A DNA stretch of 64,000 nucleotides, taken from contig CM054115.1 in assembly GCA_028673005.1 (NCBI GenBank), positions 188,577,548-188,641,547 on the forward strand. The letters are read 5' to 3'. This document shows positions 23,144 through 33,755 of the stretch, one piece after another; within the stretch, counting starts at the first letter, position 1, and each line of letters starts with the position of its first letter. Under the pieces are notes generated by a model that had not been told where the DNA came from, made no database searches, and saw only the letters and a list, made by a program, of their open reading frames with translations. The DNA is from Tanypteryx hageni (lineage: Eukaryota; Arthropoda; Insecta; Odonata; Petaluridae). Made by a program: the position numbers and the translations under genes.

Positions 23144-24345
23144 CATACACGCGTTATTTTTGCCACACAAATCCGCATCATCAATTGAGTTTTCCGTTAG
23201 ATTTTATTTCAATATTTTATAAAGCTAAATTATGAAATTTGGGAACACAAAGAGGAACTCATCCGTGGTGATTTTAAAAGCTATTAAATCAAATATAAGT
23301 AATTGCTTCACATCGCATTTTATTTACAATAATTATGTGGAAATGAGGCATCTTACGATCCGTTTCGATCATCTTGTATTTATACATTTTAATATAACAT
23401 ATTCCGCTTGTTGGCTAACCTGAGATTTATTGCACCCGTCAACGATGCCTTATCAATGTCAATTGCTTCTGCAACCACACCGGCGTTCGTTTTAACAGAC
23501 AGATACGTCGTCCGTGCCGAAATAAATCATTTTGATTTTATTCGACCTATATAATCCAGCTCTATTTCGTATACAGGAATTGAAAGTATTCCATAAACAT
23601 ATGTATGCATAAAATGTGCGATATATTCAAACATTTCCCAAGCACACGAGGAATACGTATTATACGAGCTATGGAGTGAAAAGAAAAAGACGATCGCTCG
23701 AGGCATCCATCATCTCTTCCGAGGACCTTGTGATGTTAGTCGAACGCTTCCCCTCCACGAGGCTCCTCACCTTCGTTCATAATATAATTCCAAAGAGAGT
23801 TTTTGGCCAACTTTCTCTTTGTTTCCCAAAGTATTCGCCTTAGGTGTGATCTCCTGGAGAGACCCTTTCCTCCCCCTCCACCATACTTCTCTCCATTCGC
23901 TTCCTCTCCAACCAAACCAAATAAAACTCCAAGTCCCGTGCGCATTCCATCCCCTCGAAAACTCACCCCATATTAACTCACCAAGTTTAGTTTTATAAGT
24001 TCCTCATATCTATAAAATAAAACCTGAAAATGTTTTCATCGATTCTTTCTTAAATTTTAGATAAATAATAAATTCCTTTTTATTTGTTAAACAGGTTATT
24101 ATCATCGATTTACTCAAAAATATTCAATAGTTTTCATCGAAAATAATTTTGTTAGAGAACCTGATGTTATGTATAATGCTAGATAATATATTTACCTAAA
24201 AAATAACTATGTAAAAACCAGTGGCATCAAACAAAGTTTTGCTAACAACAACTAACAACAGACGCAATATTGCTACAAATAAAACAGCGCGAAAGTGTAA
24301 GCAGTCACATTACTGTACAGACGTACAGATATGTAAAAGTTTCTG
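23144..24345. other. Unassigned region
   Basis: No homology is recognised. 23660-23960 is somewhat richer in GC. Open frames here carry no motif. Confidence 0.35.
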
Positions 24346-24349
24346 CACT

Positions 24350-24840
24350 GCACTGCACCCCGATTTCTTAGAAACGGTTATTTATAGACGAATAAGAACG
24401 CTAAAGGACCGGGCAATTTATCAGGAAGATATGGAGCGGTTAGAAAATTGGATTAATTTGGGCAAAATTAGTGTTATGGAACAAAGTGCAAGTACATCGA
24501 TTTCACAAATAAAAAGACCGAGGGAAATTTTTGCTACACGCTTAATTGGGAAACGGTACAAAAAGTCGATAATTGCAAATACCTAGGCGTTCAAATAGCA
24601 AAAGACCTAAAATGAGGTATACACATCGACAAAATCGTAGCAAAAGCATTGCGTGATGAGTAATCTAAAAGGAAGTACTAAGGCAGCAAACGAGTTAGCA
24701 TAAAAATCATTGGTTAGGCCTATATTAGATTGCGCTACGAACGTATGGGACCCTTACGAGATAGGGAATATTAAGAAATTAGAGAAGGTGCAAAGAAAGG
24801 CAGCGAGATATACCTTAGGAAGAAACGCTTGAGGAAAGGA
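24350..24840 (+). pseudogene. Non-LTR reverse transcriptase fragment
   Basis: Starting around TVIYRRIRTLKDRAIYQED (after the position of the YADD box), it continues as LENWINLGK and CKYLGVQIAKDLK, then in shifted frames as HIDKIVAKALR, LVRPILDCATNVWDPYE, and KLEKVQRKAARYTLGR, followed by a stop. This order is typical of the C-terminal part of Jockey/CR1-type RT. Stops and frameshifts interrupt it; the catalytic core is absent. Confidence 0.82.
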
Positions 24841-24860
24841 GGAGAGTTAGTAAATTAAGG

Positions 24861-25180
24861 CAGTGTTTCCCAATCTTTTCTAGTTTAAGGCCCACTTCTT
24901 AACTTGAAAATTTCGCGGCCCCCTACATGCTATAGAATTCGGTAATTATGAAAATATATAATAACAAAAAAACTTTGATAAATTCAGTAGCCGTTGTATA
25001 TAAATTCACATTGTATTCATCAAAACAATAAATAAGTTTTAAAAATAGTACCTAATAACATCATGTGTACAGTATATATATGCAATTAAATACATAGATA
25101 TGTAGTCACTCAATGAGAAAGCTGGTGCTGTTTCGCTGATGTCCGAGTTTGAATATCTGGTTGAAGCGGTGATAGTTTCA
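24861..25180 (+). mobile_element. hAT-type MITE, left end
   Basis: CAGTGTTTCCCAATCTTTTC at 24861 is a typical hAT terminus. It directly follows the LINE fragment. The right end could not be located, so the end given is arbitrary. Confidence 0.5.
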
Positions 25181-25449
25181 ACCAAAATCTGGTTCCCCAT
25201 CCAGCTTGTTTCTGTATTTTAATTTAAACGCAACAAGCGCAGAACAACCACTTTTACAATTATAAGTTGTGAGAAAAGGCATCAAGTACTTCACAGACTC
25301 ATTAGATAGTTCTAGGTACTCAGAACGAACGTTTGCATTATCCGGTTGTGAAACGCGAGAATTCCAAAAAAGTTTCATACTACAACAAAAGAAAAAATTT
25401 CTTTCATTCACAGTTTGTGTGAACCGAAAAAACAGAACGAAATTAATAA

Positions 25450-25575
25450 CGGTTATTTAGTTTCGGTTCGGGTTCAGTAGTAATATTTTTATCGGTTCTG
25501 GTTCGGCTTCACTCCTGGTAGAATATCGGTTTTTGCGGTTAAGGTTTTCGGTTCGGTTTCGGTTCGATGCTCTGG
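25450..25575 (+). repeat. Degenerate GGTTCG/GGTTTC repeat
   Basis: About ten imperfect GGTTCGG, GGTTTCGG and CGGTTTTTG words in 125 bp, followed by a GC-rich stretch to about 25720. Confidence 0.65.
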
Positions 25576-26119
25576 GCAGAATGGTGGAGGAGAGATTGGT
25601 CCCCTCATATGTCGCCGCCCGAGTGCGACGCACCCCTTGCACCCACAGACCGGCGAGGCCCTGTGGGCTGGTTTAGAGCTGAGCATAGCAGCCAAGTGCG
25701 GCGCGCAAACAGCTGATCGGCCATAGTAGTGATAGAAGTGACTGTTTCGGTGGTTTGACGAACTAATATCAAAGGTTGGCCTTTTAAAATTGTTGCGTTA
25801 ATATAAGGGTCTCTCGAGTTAAAGACTCGATCTTAAAAGAACAGATTTGGGTGAGATTATGTTGAAATGTAAAACTGAAGAAATTGAAAACAATTCATAA
25901 TAATTTCATATAATAAAAATTATATTTTTCCAAAATAAAATAATTAAATAAAATTATTTAAAAGATATACCTTAAGCTTCTAGGCTAGTGGTCTTAACCT
26001 TTTCGACTCCACATACCATTTTCAATGAAGGAGATTTTCCGCTGACCACCAAATATCTACAGAACCTTATAATATCATTAAATTAATAAATATAATACAT
26101 TACTAAGAAAACTTTCTCA

Positions 26120-26217
26120 GAATCAGTCATACTCTATTTAACTCTGGGGATGTGTTCCTGAAAACGAGAGCGCTAACTGAATCAGCGTTATACGGGGTAA
26201 TTTTAGTATAGTAAAAT
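26120..26217 (+). mobile_element. Tigger-type MITE right end, copy 1
   Basis: CCTGAAAACGAGAGCGCTAA, CTGAATCAGCGTTATACGGG, then TTAGTATA. It aligns with copy 2 at 26690-26797 after a short gap. Confidence 0.5.
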
Positions 26218-26689
26218 CGTGGTTTATTACCTATTTTCAAAATATTAGTATAGCCGCTCTTCTCTCCGATATTGTACTGTAAATAATTAATCCTTAAACG
26301 CGCAACGTATAAAATCTGCTACATACCAGAAATCCTGCTATATAATAACTGTCGCATCATTTTTGTAAATTTCTCGCACTGTAACAGATTCCACGCTCCA
26401 TCCTCGTATAATCAGCGCCCAATACCACCAATAGGTGTCCAATTTCGTGAGATATGTAAACAAAACCATACGTCGCTCTGCAGTCTGAGAACGTGGTGCT
26501 TCTGCTGTGGTTCGTTTGATGATTTCTACAGTTGTTTTCGGTTATTTTCACTGAAACATTTCTGCTGCATACCAAGAATGTGAAATAAAATCAAATCACA
26601 CGTATTGTAATTTGTTATTATTTTTTCCATAGTGTAACACTTAAGAAGAACAAAAATATAATTTTAAAAGTTATATAATTAATTCTTGA

Positions 26690-26797
26690 ATTAGAGCGCC
26701 CACAAAAACGTATGGAGAAAGTAAAAACTGGTCCGAAAACAAAGAGCGTTGTAACGAATCAGCGTTGTACGGGGCAGCGTTAAACGGGGTATTACTG
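26690..26797 (+). mobile_element. Tigger-type MITE right end, copy 2
   Basis: GCGCCCACAAAAACGTATGG, AGAAAGTAAAAACTGGTCCG, GAATCAGCGTTGTACGGGG, AACGGGGTATTACTGTA. The order of words resembles Tigger-derived MITEs ending at a TA. The left end is not visible. Confidence 0.55.
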
Positions 26798-26987
26798 TAC
26801 TCGGGAATTATTTTCATTTTTAGTATATTGATCGATCTCTAATCAATTGATGCGGACCACCCGACAAATGCTCGCAGACCACAGGTTAAGAAACACTGTT
26901 CAACAGCGCATTCCATACTTAGTTGACAGTATGGTGTCTTATGGGCTATCGCATTCTCTCTATTTTCCATTGCTTTTCCCAATCGCT

Positions 26988-27312
26988 GAGGGTGCCGGTG
27001 GTGTAGTGGTTAGGAGGCTGGCTGCTACTCGCCTGCTGCTTGAAAAGATAGCGGGTACGAATCCTGCGCAAGTAGGATATTTCCAAGGTCGCCCGGCCCC
27101 CTGTTTGTGTGGTTTGAGGAGACCGCGCAAATTCAGCTGTTCCGTCCTTCGGAAGGGACGTTAAGCTGTTGGCCCCCCTGGTGTTCTTCGTAAGAGCAGG
27201 CAAATGCCGGCACCGGGTTTCCCCTCATCCCTTCCCCGGCTATTCATTGCACTACCTCTGAGATACCCACAGTGCGTAGGACAGAGGCGAATCGGCTGGG
27301 CATTCAAATTCA
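26988..27312 (+). mobile_element. Full-length tRNA-derived SINE with 12-bp target duplication
   Basis: TTCCCAATCGCT flanks it on both sides (26976-26987 and 27313-27324). The tRNA-like head has A box TGGTGTAGTGG and a B box GGGTACGAATCC with one departure from consensus. The body contains GTTCCGTCCTTCGGAAGGG, CCCCCCTGGTGTTCTTCGT and CCGGCACCGGGTTTCC. The 3' part CTATTCATTGCACTAC... GTAGGACAGAGG ends in an ATTCAA-type tail, not poly-A. It is the reference copy for the pieces at 5105, 10819, 10958 and 11222. Confidence 0.93.
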
Positions 27313-27324
27313 TTCCCAATCGCT

Positions 27325-27893
27325 CTTCTCTAATTCCGCTCAGTTGCCAAATCTGTTGCGATTTTGGTGATATTGTCGTTTAAGTAAAATTATGACGCTT
27401 AATCGTAGTAAATTTTACGCTGAACCTGCTTATGTATATTATAATTTTATACAAATTCGAGTAAGTTGTTAAATATAAGGTAAGCTAAAAATGTGAACAC
27501 GATAAATTTTTTGTATCTTTAAACATACAACGTCATATCTCGGCTTCTACTGATCCAATAAGGTCAATTTCTTTTGTCATGCCTCTTGAAGGATTTTTTA
27601 TCACGCTTATATAAATGATAAATGTATAATAATTAAGAAATGTATTTTTTTAAATTAATAACATTGTTATTTCTCCAAAATCATTTCTTGGGACACGAAA
27701 AAGTCCATCTGTGAGAAACTTTCCCTAACTAATTTAGAGGATACATTAAGCAAACGAAATGTGGAAAAATGTTGAGATTTATTTTTGAAAAAACTCCAAT
27801 CCAATTACATTTGTGGTTCTTATGATATGGACCTTTAAATAAAAGCGCGGGATAGCGCCAAGAAACGGACCGCCTGAATCTTAGTAATTTTGA
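27325..27893. other. Unassigned AT-rich stretch
   Basis: No signal is recognised. Confidence 0.35.
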
Positions 27894-27995
27894 AGGAATG
27901 AAGCAATCCGAAGATCCTGTTCAGACAGGCATAAGCTGTAATGTTGAGAATAATTTTGAAACGAAAACAAGTCTGCTATCACCGGGAATGGAACC
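27894..27995 (-). mobile_element. Second SINE family (tRNA-Gly-like), body fragment
   Basis: Read on the minus strand it has CCATTCCCGGTGATAGCAGAC, then TTTCGTTTCAAAATTATTCTC, ACAGCTTATGCCTGTCTGAA and GATCTTCGGATTGC. These follow the order of the plus copy at 30413-30567. The tRNA head is mostly lost. Confidence 0.8.
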
Positions 27996-29578
27996 GTGAA
28001 ATTCGTTATTAGAATCGTATTTCTTCCTTTATCCATTGCAGCTTGAGTATCGGACATCCGTCATCGATCCTCGATAAATGGTCTACTCGTTGATATGACA
28101 GTTGAAATGTGTCCACGAGATTGTTTACATTGACATGTCGGTGAAAAAAGAACCCGCTAACAACCCTCCCATTTAGCTCTCCCCCCCTCCTCCCAACCGA
28201 ACACCTTCCCTCCCCCAAACGGCCTGCCATCCCGTTCAATTCATGTGTTCCTTCACTCCCCACTCCCGCGCCGCCGTTCATCTTTATGACGCCCCTCTGC
28301 CTCCAACCACTTCCCAAACACACACCCTTTGCTCCTCCACTCTCCGACCTCATTTCTTTCCCACTCTCCATTAAAAAATATTCCCTGAATAAGGAAATAG
28401 CTTTTTATACTTATTCATCTCCAATAGTAAATATGTTTACAGATGCATATCTTACTCGTATTCTGACGACTAAATTTCAAATTAAATTTTACAAAATTTA
28501 GGAGATTGCTGATAAACAGAAAAAAATATGCCGTCATATCGATAATTCCATTATAACTGTTATCATTATCTCTATGGGTGTGTGCTGTAACTTGCTATGT
28601 TGCAATCTACATAGAATAACAAAACGAAAGTCTCCTGTGTGAAGATAAAATTTCCTTGCGAGGAAAATCGAGTTTTTCTTCTCGGTACTTGCGTACTTTG
28701 TTCAAAAAAACAAGTAGGACGACTCCAGCTGTTTCGGCAATAACGATAGGACAACTTTGTCTCTGGTGTTTGCCTAAAAGACTATTTTGAAATAAATTGA
28801 TAAAAGTTTGAGATGTGGGAGGAACACATAAAGAATTCAAATCAAAACAAGAATTGTACATAGCAATTGACTTTAAACATAATAACATAACTATTTGCTA
28901 TCAAACAATGTCATTTAACCCTATAAAACTACATAAAGAAACTTAGTAATGCTGCATTTTATGATTTGGTCCTATAATACCTATCTCTAATATATTGTAC
29001 AAGGTGAGATGACACTTGCCAAGCGCAGTTAGTTTTCAAAATATTCTGTATAGGGTGTGGAGTAACAGTGGAGTGCTACAACCTGGGGGAACACATTATA
29101 ACTATATTTTTGTATGGTTACTAACAACACTATATAGTTAGTAATGTTAATAAATATACTTTCATATTCGCTTCGTTTAGCAGTTTACACATAGAAGCTT
29201 CACTTACGTATCGGTAAGAGTTAAAATCAGAATTTCTTTAATGCATCGAAAAGTACAGAAAGCTTCAATGTATACAATACGCTATATTAATTTTAGTTAG
29301 TATTTAAATGAAAGTCTTACGTTATAATGTTAAATGAAATTAATATGGATGCTGTATATGTAAAAGTTTCATTTGATTATCGGTATTTATATTTAATTTC
29401 GATTTTATTCCAATCAAAGCTACAATACAATCAAGTTCATTGAATCTGAGAGAGAACATTATGATTTAACTCGAGAACCAAATGTACCATTATTTAACGT
29501 AAATAAGAGGCGCATCGCGTGGGTTATGATTGTAAAATGTGAGAGATTAATTAAATTTGATTAATAATTAAATTAATT
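27996..29578. other. Unassigned region
   Basis: 28140-28370 is C-rich low complexity on the plus strand. The rest is AT-rich. The frame at 28607-28888 on the minus strand has no motif I recognise. Confidence 0.35.
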
Positions 29579-29805
29579 ATTGGAAGTCATTATTGGTTTT
29601 ATGGCTGGAATCATTCACTTTATTCCACATGTAGAATTTGACACGACAAATGATCCAGTAATCCTATTTAATATGCACTGCAGACAATTCGCGACCAAAC
29701 TTGTCTTATGCCGTGACAATAATTAAATCGCAAGGCCAAACCTTCGCCAAAGTTGGAATTTTTACGCCTGAACCTTAGTGTACACATGGAAATATGTGGG
29801 GTATT
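29579..29805 (+). pseudogene. Helitron Pif1-like helicase, C-terminal fragment
   Basis: One frame reads GFMAGIIHFIPHVEFDTTND, then FNMHCRQFATKLV. After a frameshift near 29705 it continues as YAVTIIKSQGQTFAKVGIF, then TPEP, a stop, and CTHGNMWG. This matches the final helicase motifs of Helitron Rep-helicase proteins (FIPRI...RRQFPV...TINKSQGQTF...SHGQLYVA). Only this fragment of the protein is visible, and no Helitron ends (TC / CTRR hairpin) were found nearby. Confidence 0.85.
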
Positions 29806-29894
29806 CAAGAATTCGAACACTAAATTGTATATAAAGAAATATTGCAAACTAAATAATAACAGAATTGAAATAGGCCCATAGTCACAATTATATA

Positions 29895-30200
29895 CAGAGC
29901 CGGCTCAAGCTACGGGCGAGCTGGGCGGTTGACCGGGTAATCAAAGTTTTTTGGGCGCTATAAGATCATTTATCTATGCATTACTTGCTAGTGAACAAAT
30001 ATTGGATACCAATTTATATCAAGGAACAGGCTAGAATCTTGATGACATTCCTTTTAATTTTTCCATATCAATTATATTTACAGAGCGATGAATAAATTAA
30101 TATGTACTTCGCAAATATCTAAACAAACATTAACAGAGGGTGCTGGAGTGCTTTATCGCCCGGGGTGCCAATATTCCTTGGGTCGCCTCATTATATTAAC
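29895..30200 (+). mobile_element. Possible hAT-type MITE
   Basis: CAGAGCCGGCTCAAGCTACG at 29895 resembles a known hAT terminus. CGCCCGGGGTGCC near 30160 and GGTCGCCTC near 30180 may be the other side, but no clean inverse end was found. Confidence 0.35.
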
Positions 30201-30298
30201 AGTAAATTTCATGTGGATATTGAACCTTCCCAATACTAACGTAAGATATTTTTAGTTACAGCTTCTGCCAAGGAGATCAATATCTTAGTGTCAACAAA

Positions 30299-30370
30299 AT
30301 CTTAAGTTGGAAATAATTTTTAAACGAGAAAAAAGTCTTCTATGACCGGGAATCGAACCCGGGTCTTCCC
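30299..30370 (-). mobile_element. tRNA-Gly-like SINE, minus copy (head-to-head)
   Basis: The complement reads GACCCGGGTTCGATTCCCGG with TCATAGAAGACTTTTTTCTCG, then the SINE body toward lower coordinates. It faces the plus copy starting at 30413, with about 42 bp between them. Confidence 0.78.
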
Positions 30371-30412
30371 AACCAAGAAAAAATCCGCGTTCAGAAACGA
30401 GAAAATTGATCT

Positions 30413-30567
30413 GCTACGATAGTTCAGTGATAGAATATCCGCCCGGAAAGTGAAAGACCCGGGTTCGGTTCCCGGTCATAGCAGACTTTTTTCTCGTTTC
30501 AAAATGATTCCCAACTTTACAGCTTATGCCTGACTGAATAAGATCTTCGGATCGCTTTATTCCATGA
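30413..30567 (+). mobile_element. tRNA-Gly-like SINE, plus copy
   Basis: The first 71 nt (30413-30483) fold like a tRNA: the acceptor arms GCTACGA / TCATAGC pair at six of seven positions, the D arm is GTTCAGTGATAGAAT, and the T arm is CCGGGTTCGGTTCCCGG. The anticodon loop is CCGGAAA, so the residue at 33 is not U, which argues against a working tRNA. The body follows with TTTCTCGTTTCAAAATG, ACAGCTTATGCCTGACTGAA and GATCTTCGGATCGC. It is a SINE head or tRNA pseudogene, not a tRNA gene. Confidence 0.82.
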
Positions 30568-30574
30568 AAAACTT

Positions 30575-30895
30575 ATGTGAAGAGCAGAAAGAAGGCAGAA
30601 AACGTTGCCGAGGCTGCAAATAACAAATGATAATAGATTCTTCTATAACTAACCAAGCAAAAACAAACAAAAGAAACCTCTACTGCGCATACATAGATTA
30701 CCAAAAAGCATTTGACAGCGTCCCACACTCATGGCTACTACACATTCTATAAATCTACAAAGTAGACCAGACAATTATTGACTTCTTGAGAGATATCATG
30801 AAAACATGGAGAACTGAAATACATCTACAAAAAGCCACCAAGAGGATAAAAACTACAAAAATAACAATGTCCAGAGGAATATTTCAAGGGTAGGT
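30575..30895 (+). pseudogene. Non-LTR reverse transcriptase fragment (R2/R4/NeSL-like)
   Basis: RKRCRGCK is followed by MIIDSSITNQAKTNKRNLYC, then AYIDYQKAFDSVPHSW with the first catalytic Asp, IYKVDQTIIDFLRDI and MSRGIFQG. Matching stops directly after the GIFQG box (RT motif B), so the copy is cut off there. The wording is closest to LINEs with the DYxKAFDSVPH and RRGIxQGD motifs; the clade is not certain. Stops at about 30624 and 30750 break it. Confidence 0.8.
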
Positions 30896-31294
30896 ACCTA
30901 ATATCTCATCATATCAACCCCAAACCTCATCTTAACATATTTTGTCATTTCTTCTACTCATCTCATCACATCATTTACAAATTTGTATGTAAATTCAAAG
31001 TATATCTCTAACATTTATGACCTCAAAATATAAATTATACTGTGTATTATCAGCATTTTGTACCAAATAACCATTTTTTAATCTTCACCTTCATAGTTTA
31101 AATTATGTTAATTTCTTTTAAATTTTGGCAAATTATTTATTAGTGTACATACAATATCTTTCAACTGGTTTTTTCCTCTGTTGTTTGAATACCTATGTGT
31201 AATATATATATTTTGTCACGTTTTTACATAAAAAATTCATGTAAGTTAATATAACATGATTGATTTTGTCCAGATTTTTTTTATTATATAACTA
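30896..31294. other. Unassigned AT-rich region
   Basis: No signal is recognised. Confidence 0.35.
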
Positions 31295-32285
31295 GCTGAT
31301 GTACCCGGCTTCGTTCGGGATATTAAAGCGGCACAGTATTTATTTTGTTTACGGTTAAATTAACATAACTGAAAAAGAAGTCCGAGAACGAAATAAAACA
31401 CAGTTACCGGAGGCTGTCTGAAAATAATCTAAAATAGTAATATATCATCATACTGTACCCTTCGTTTATAATACTTCCTTGTAAACAATATTTGTTGTTT
31501 TTCCTCTAGGTGATAGGATGGTTAAGTTACGTGGGCCAAAATCGAAAATAAAAATCTAACCTGGATTTATTCCTCAATTTTGGCACAAATGTAACACTCA
31601 AAAGGACTGGTGCACTATGGAGGTTACCACTTTTAAAAAAATCCAAAATTTTCTGTCTGCAATACACACGGGTGAACCATACAATCAAACTTATCTGCAA
31701 TTAATTAAGTTGCAATCTATTATGTTTGACGTTGCTACAACGATAATTTCAATACTTCTTAAAAAGCGTGAAGCAAATAACATAATTCTTTCGTCTATTT
31801 GAACACATAATAGACGCTAATTCAATCGGAGGCAACAATGCGGGACGCCTTGGCAACACCCGGAAAGAGTACAATAAAGCGATAAAATTTCGAAAAGAAA
31901 TGCGTATTTCTGACAAATTCCTCCGTATAATATCTAAACATCGCAAGAATAAGATATTTTATAGTTTAACTGTCGAATAAAGCAAGAATTGGGAAAGTTG
32001 GTCGATATTTACGTATTTTGATGAATGAAAGAGAAAACTTTGCACCTTGAAAAATCTAAAATCCCTTAAACTTATGGGAAAATATAATTGTCTCCCGAAC
32101 TCGAATCCAGGACTTTTTGCGGGATGTTTGATTTTTCTAGGAACCATCTTATAGGGGTTTAACGATTCTGAAAATTTCAGCTCGTTAGGCTTAGTAGATC
32201 CGAAGGTATTAAGCGAGAAATATTTTAAGGAAACGGTAGACTCCCAGCCAGCCAGCCAGATAGGTTGAGTTTTATATAGATAGAG
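31295..32285 (+). mobile_element. 'CTAGCTGATGTACCCGGCTTCG'-type insect retroelement
   Basis: It begins with CTAGCTGATGTACCCGGCTT and CGTTCGGG. After a central part of unknown origin (about 31480-31960) it has a tRNA-like box (CCCGAACTCGAATCC near 32096), GAAAATTTCAGCTCG near 32171 and a CCAGCCAGCCAG run, ending TTTTATATAGATAG. These blocks in this order recur in many insect genomes. It has no coding capacity. Confidence 0.62.
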
Positions 32286-32946
32286 AAGAGATTATATATT
32301 ATAACTGACCCACAGGTAAGATTTCTATGTCACTTTTAATTTGTTTTGTTTTGGAACATTAAGTTTATCTCCTCACTTCACCCTATTTATAATTCTCAAT
32401 AAGCCATGCCCTTTGTTTCTTTTTTAGACCTGTTACTGTGTTTTCCTCTCTGATTGCACTTGGTAATGAGTTGAGATCGTGTGCAACAACAAATTCATGT
32501 TTCCTCATACCATACCTGAGAACATGGTATGTTCTCCTTTCTCTTAGTGCAATGTTGCAGTCATAATTTCTTATGTTTTTGTGTTTATTAGAAAAGAAGT
32601 TACCTAGTATGATGATATATTTGCAAAGCAATGTAATTGGTAATATATTAATTGATGACAGAATGATTTTAGCTCAACGTTTCTTGCCACTATTATCTGT
32701 TTCAGTATTAGCATCTGTAACATTTCAAGTGATAGAATGAGGTAATTGGAAGTACTTCCCATACAGTTATCTCATATCTTATGATAGATTCTACCAAAGA
32801 TTTATATATTATGATTTTAACATTTAGGGAAACTAAATCAATTATTGCATAGAATTTACTAGCCAGCTCTCTTAATTTTGTATTTGTTTTTAATATTTGA
32901 TAAACAAGATTATAAATGCCATCAATAATTACTCCAAGATATATAG

Positions 32947-33240
32947 CAGGGGTGGCCAAACATACTTACCCTCGGTGCCGCATACGATAATAATTAGAAG
33001 TTCGAGAGCCGCATGATACACATGCTGTACTCATAAATTTACGTACAATCACACATAACCTGTACCCGAAGCAATTCGGATATAATGCACGCCTCTTAGG
33101 TATCCCCACCACGCCTCAAGTTACCACGCGTCACTGTGTTCTGTAGTGAAAAACGTTTACATGCCTGTGAATGGAAATTTAAAAGAGTCGCACACTAATT
33201 TAAAAGAGCCGCACACTAATTTAAAAGAGCCGCATACAGC
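32947..33240. mobile_element. hAT-type MITE inside the LINE relic
   Basis: CAGGGGTGGCCAAACATAC at 32947 is a hAT-type terminus. AGAGCCGCA repeats occur inside, including a 21-bp unit (TTTAAAAGAGCCGCAcACTAA type) three times at about 33178-33237. The right end is not resolved. Confidence 0.6.
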
Positions 33241-33655
33241 TTGTATCATGTAGACAATCATGAGAATGTAGTTTTATATTTAACTTTTCTGGTTCTCTTC
33301 TGTAATGCCATATATGCATGCAATAACTTTTGGTTTTATTTATAATCAGTGATTTATTAAGTCATTGTGTAAGTTCTTTAATCTAGTATTTACATTTCTA
33401 TGAGTATATATCAAAGTAACGTTACCAGCGTAAATAAATGTGACAATTTTCTACCATTTCAAAAATACTGTTCACATATGTTAAGTAAAAGGTCCTAGAA
33501 TTGACCCTTGAGGTACCCCAGTATCTATTATTTTAAAATCACTAGTCATTATCAATATTAACGGTTATGGTAGATGGTAGCTCGTAATCACTTTGGCTCC
33601 AAGTTGAACAGTTGTATAAAAACTCCTTAAGCCAAAAAAATTGTAGGGTAAGCCC

Positions 33656-33688
33656 TATGCATTTCGCCCACTAAGTGGGCATCTTCAG
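33656..33688 (-). ncRNA. Hammerhead-like core, left arm
   Basis: The minus strand carries CTGAAGA, T, the hairpin GCCCAC / TTA / GTGGGC, GAA, ATGCAT and A, identical to the right-arm core. The flanks outside the arm differ, so stem I would have to form differently here. Confidence 0.6.
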
Positions 33689-33722
33689 TTGAACCTTGTT
33701 CACTGCCAAGGCAGGTTCTCTC

Positions 33723-33755
33723 CTGAAGATGCCCACTTAGTGGGCGAAATGCATA
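33723..33755 (+). ncRNA. Hammerhead-like core, right arm
   Basis: CTGAAGA (33723-33729), one extra T, a six-pair stem II with a TTA loop, GAA (33746-33748), the palindrome ATGCAT (stem III) and A33755 as the predicted cleavage position. G33756 to G33758 could pair with C33722, T33721 and C33720 as a three-pair stem I. Compared with 10147-10179, stem II and stem III sequences differ but pairing and spacing are the same. Confidence 0.65.

Larger units (their letters stand above)
25985..26905. mobile_element. hAT-type MITE pair enclosing Tigger-type MITE ends
   Basis: The left part TAGTGGTCTTAACCTTTTCG (about 25987) and the right part CAGACCACAGGTTAAGAAAC with ACTGT (to about 26898) are inverse ends of the CAGTGTTTCTTAACCTGTGG type. 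No target duplication was seen. Between them lie two same-direction Tigger-type right ends. Confidence 0.5.

Noticed and set aside
28607..28888. Possible transposase fragment on the minus strand
   Set aside because: No motif of any family could be recognised, so it is left unassigned.
30413..30483. Working tRNA-Gly or tRNA-Ser gene
   Set aside because: The fold is close, but C occupies position 33, the acceptor stem has a mismatch, the anticodon stem has a mismatch, and a repeated SINE body follows directly.
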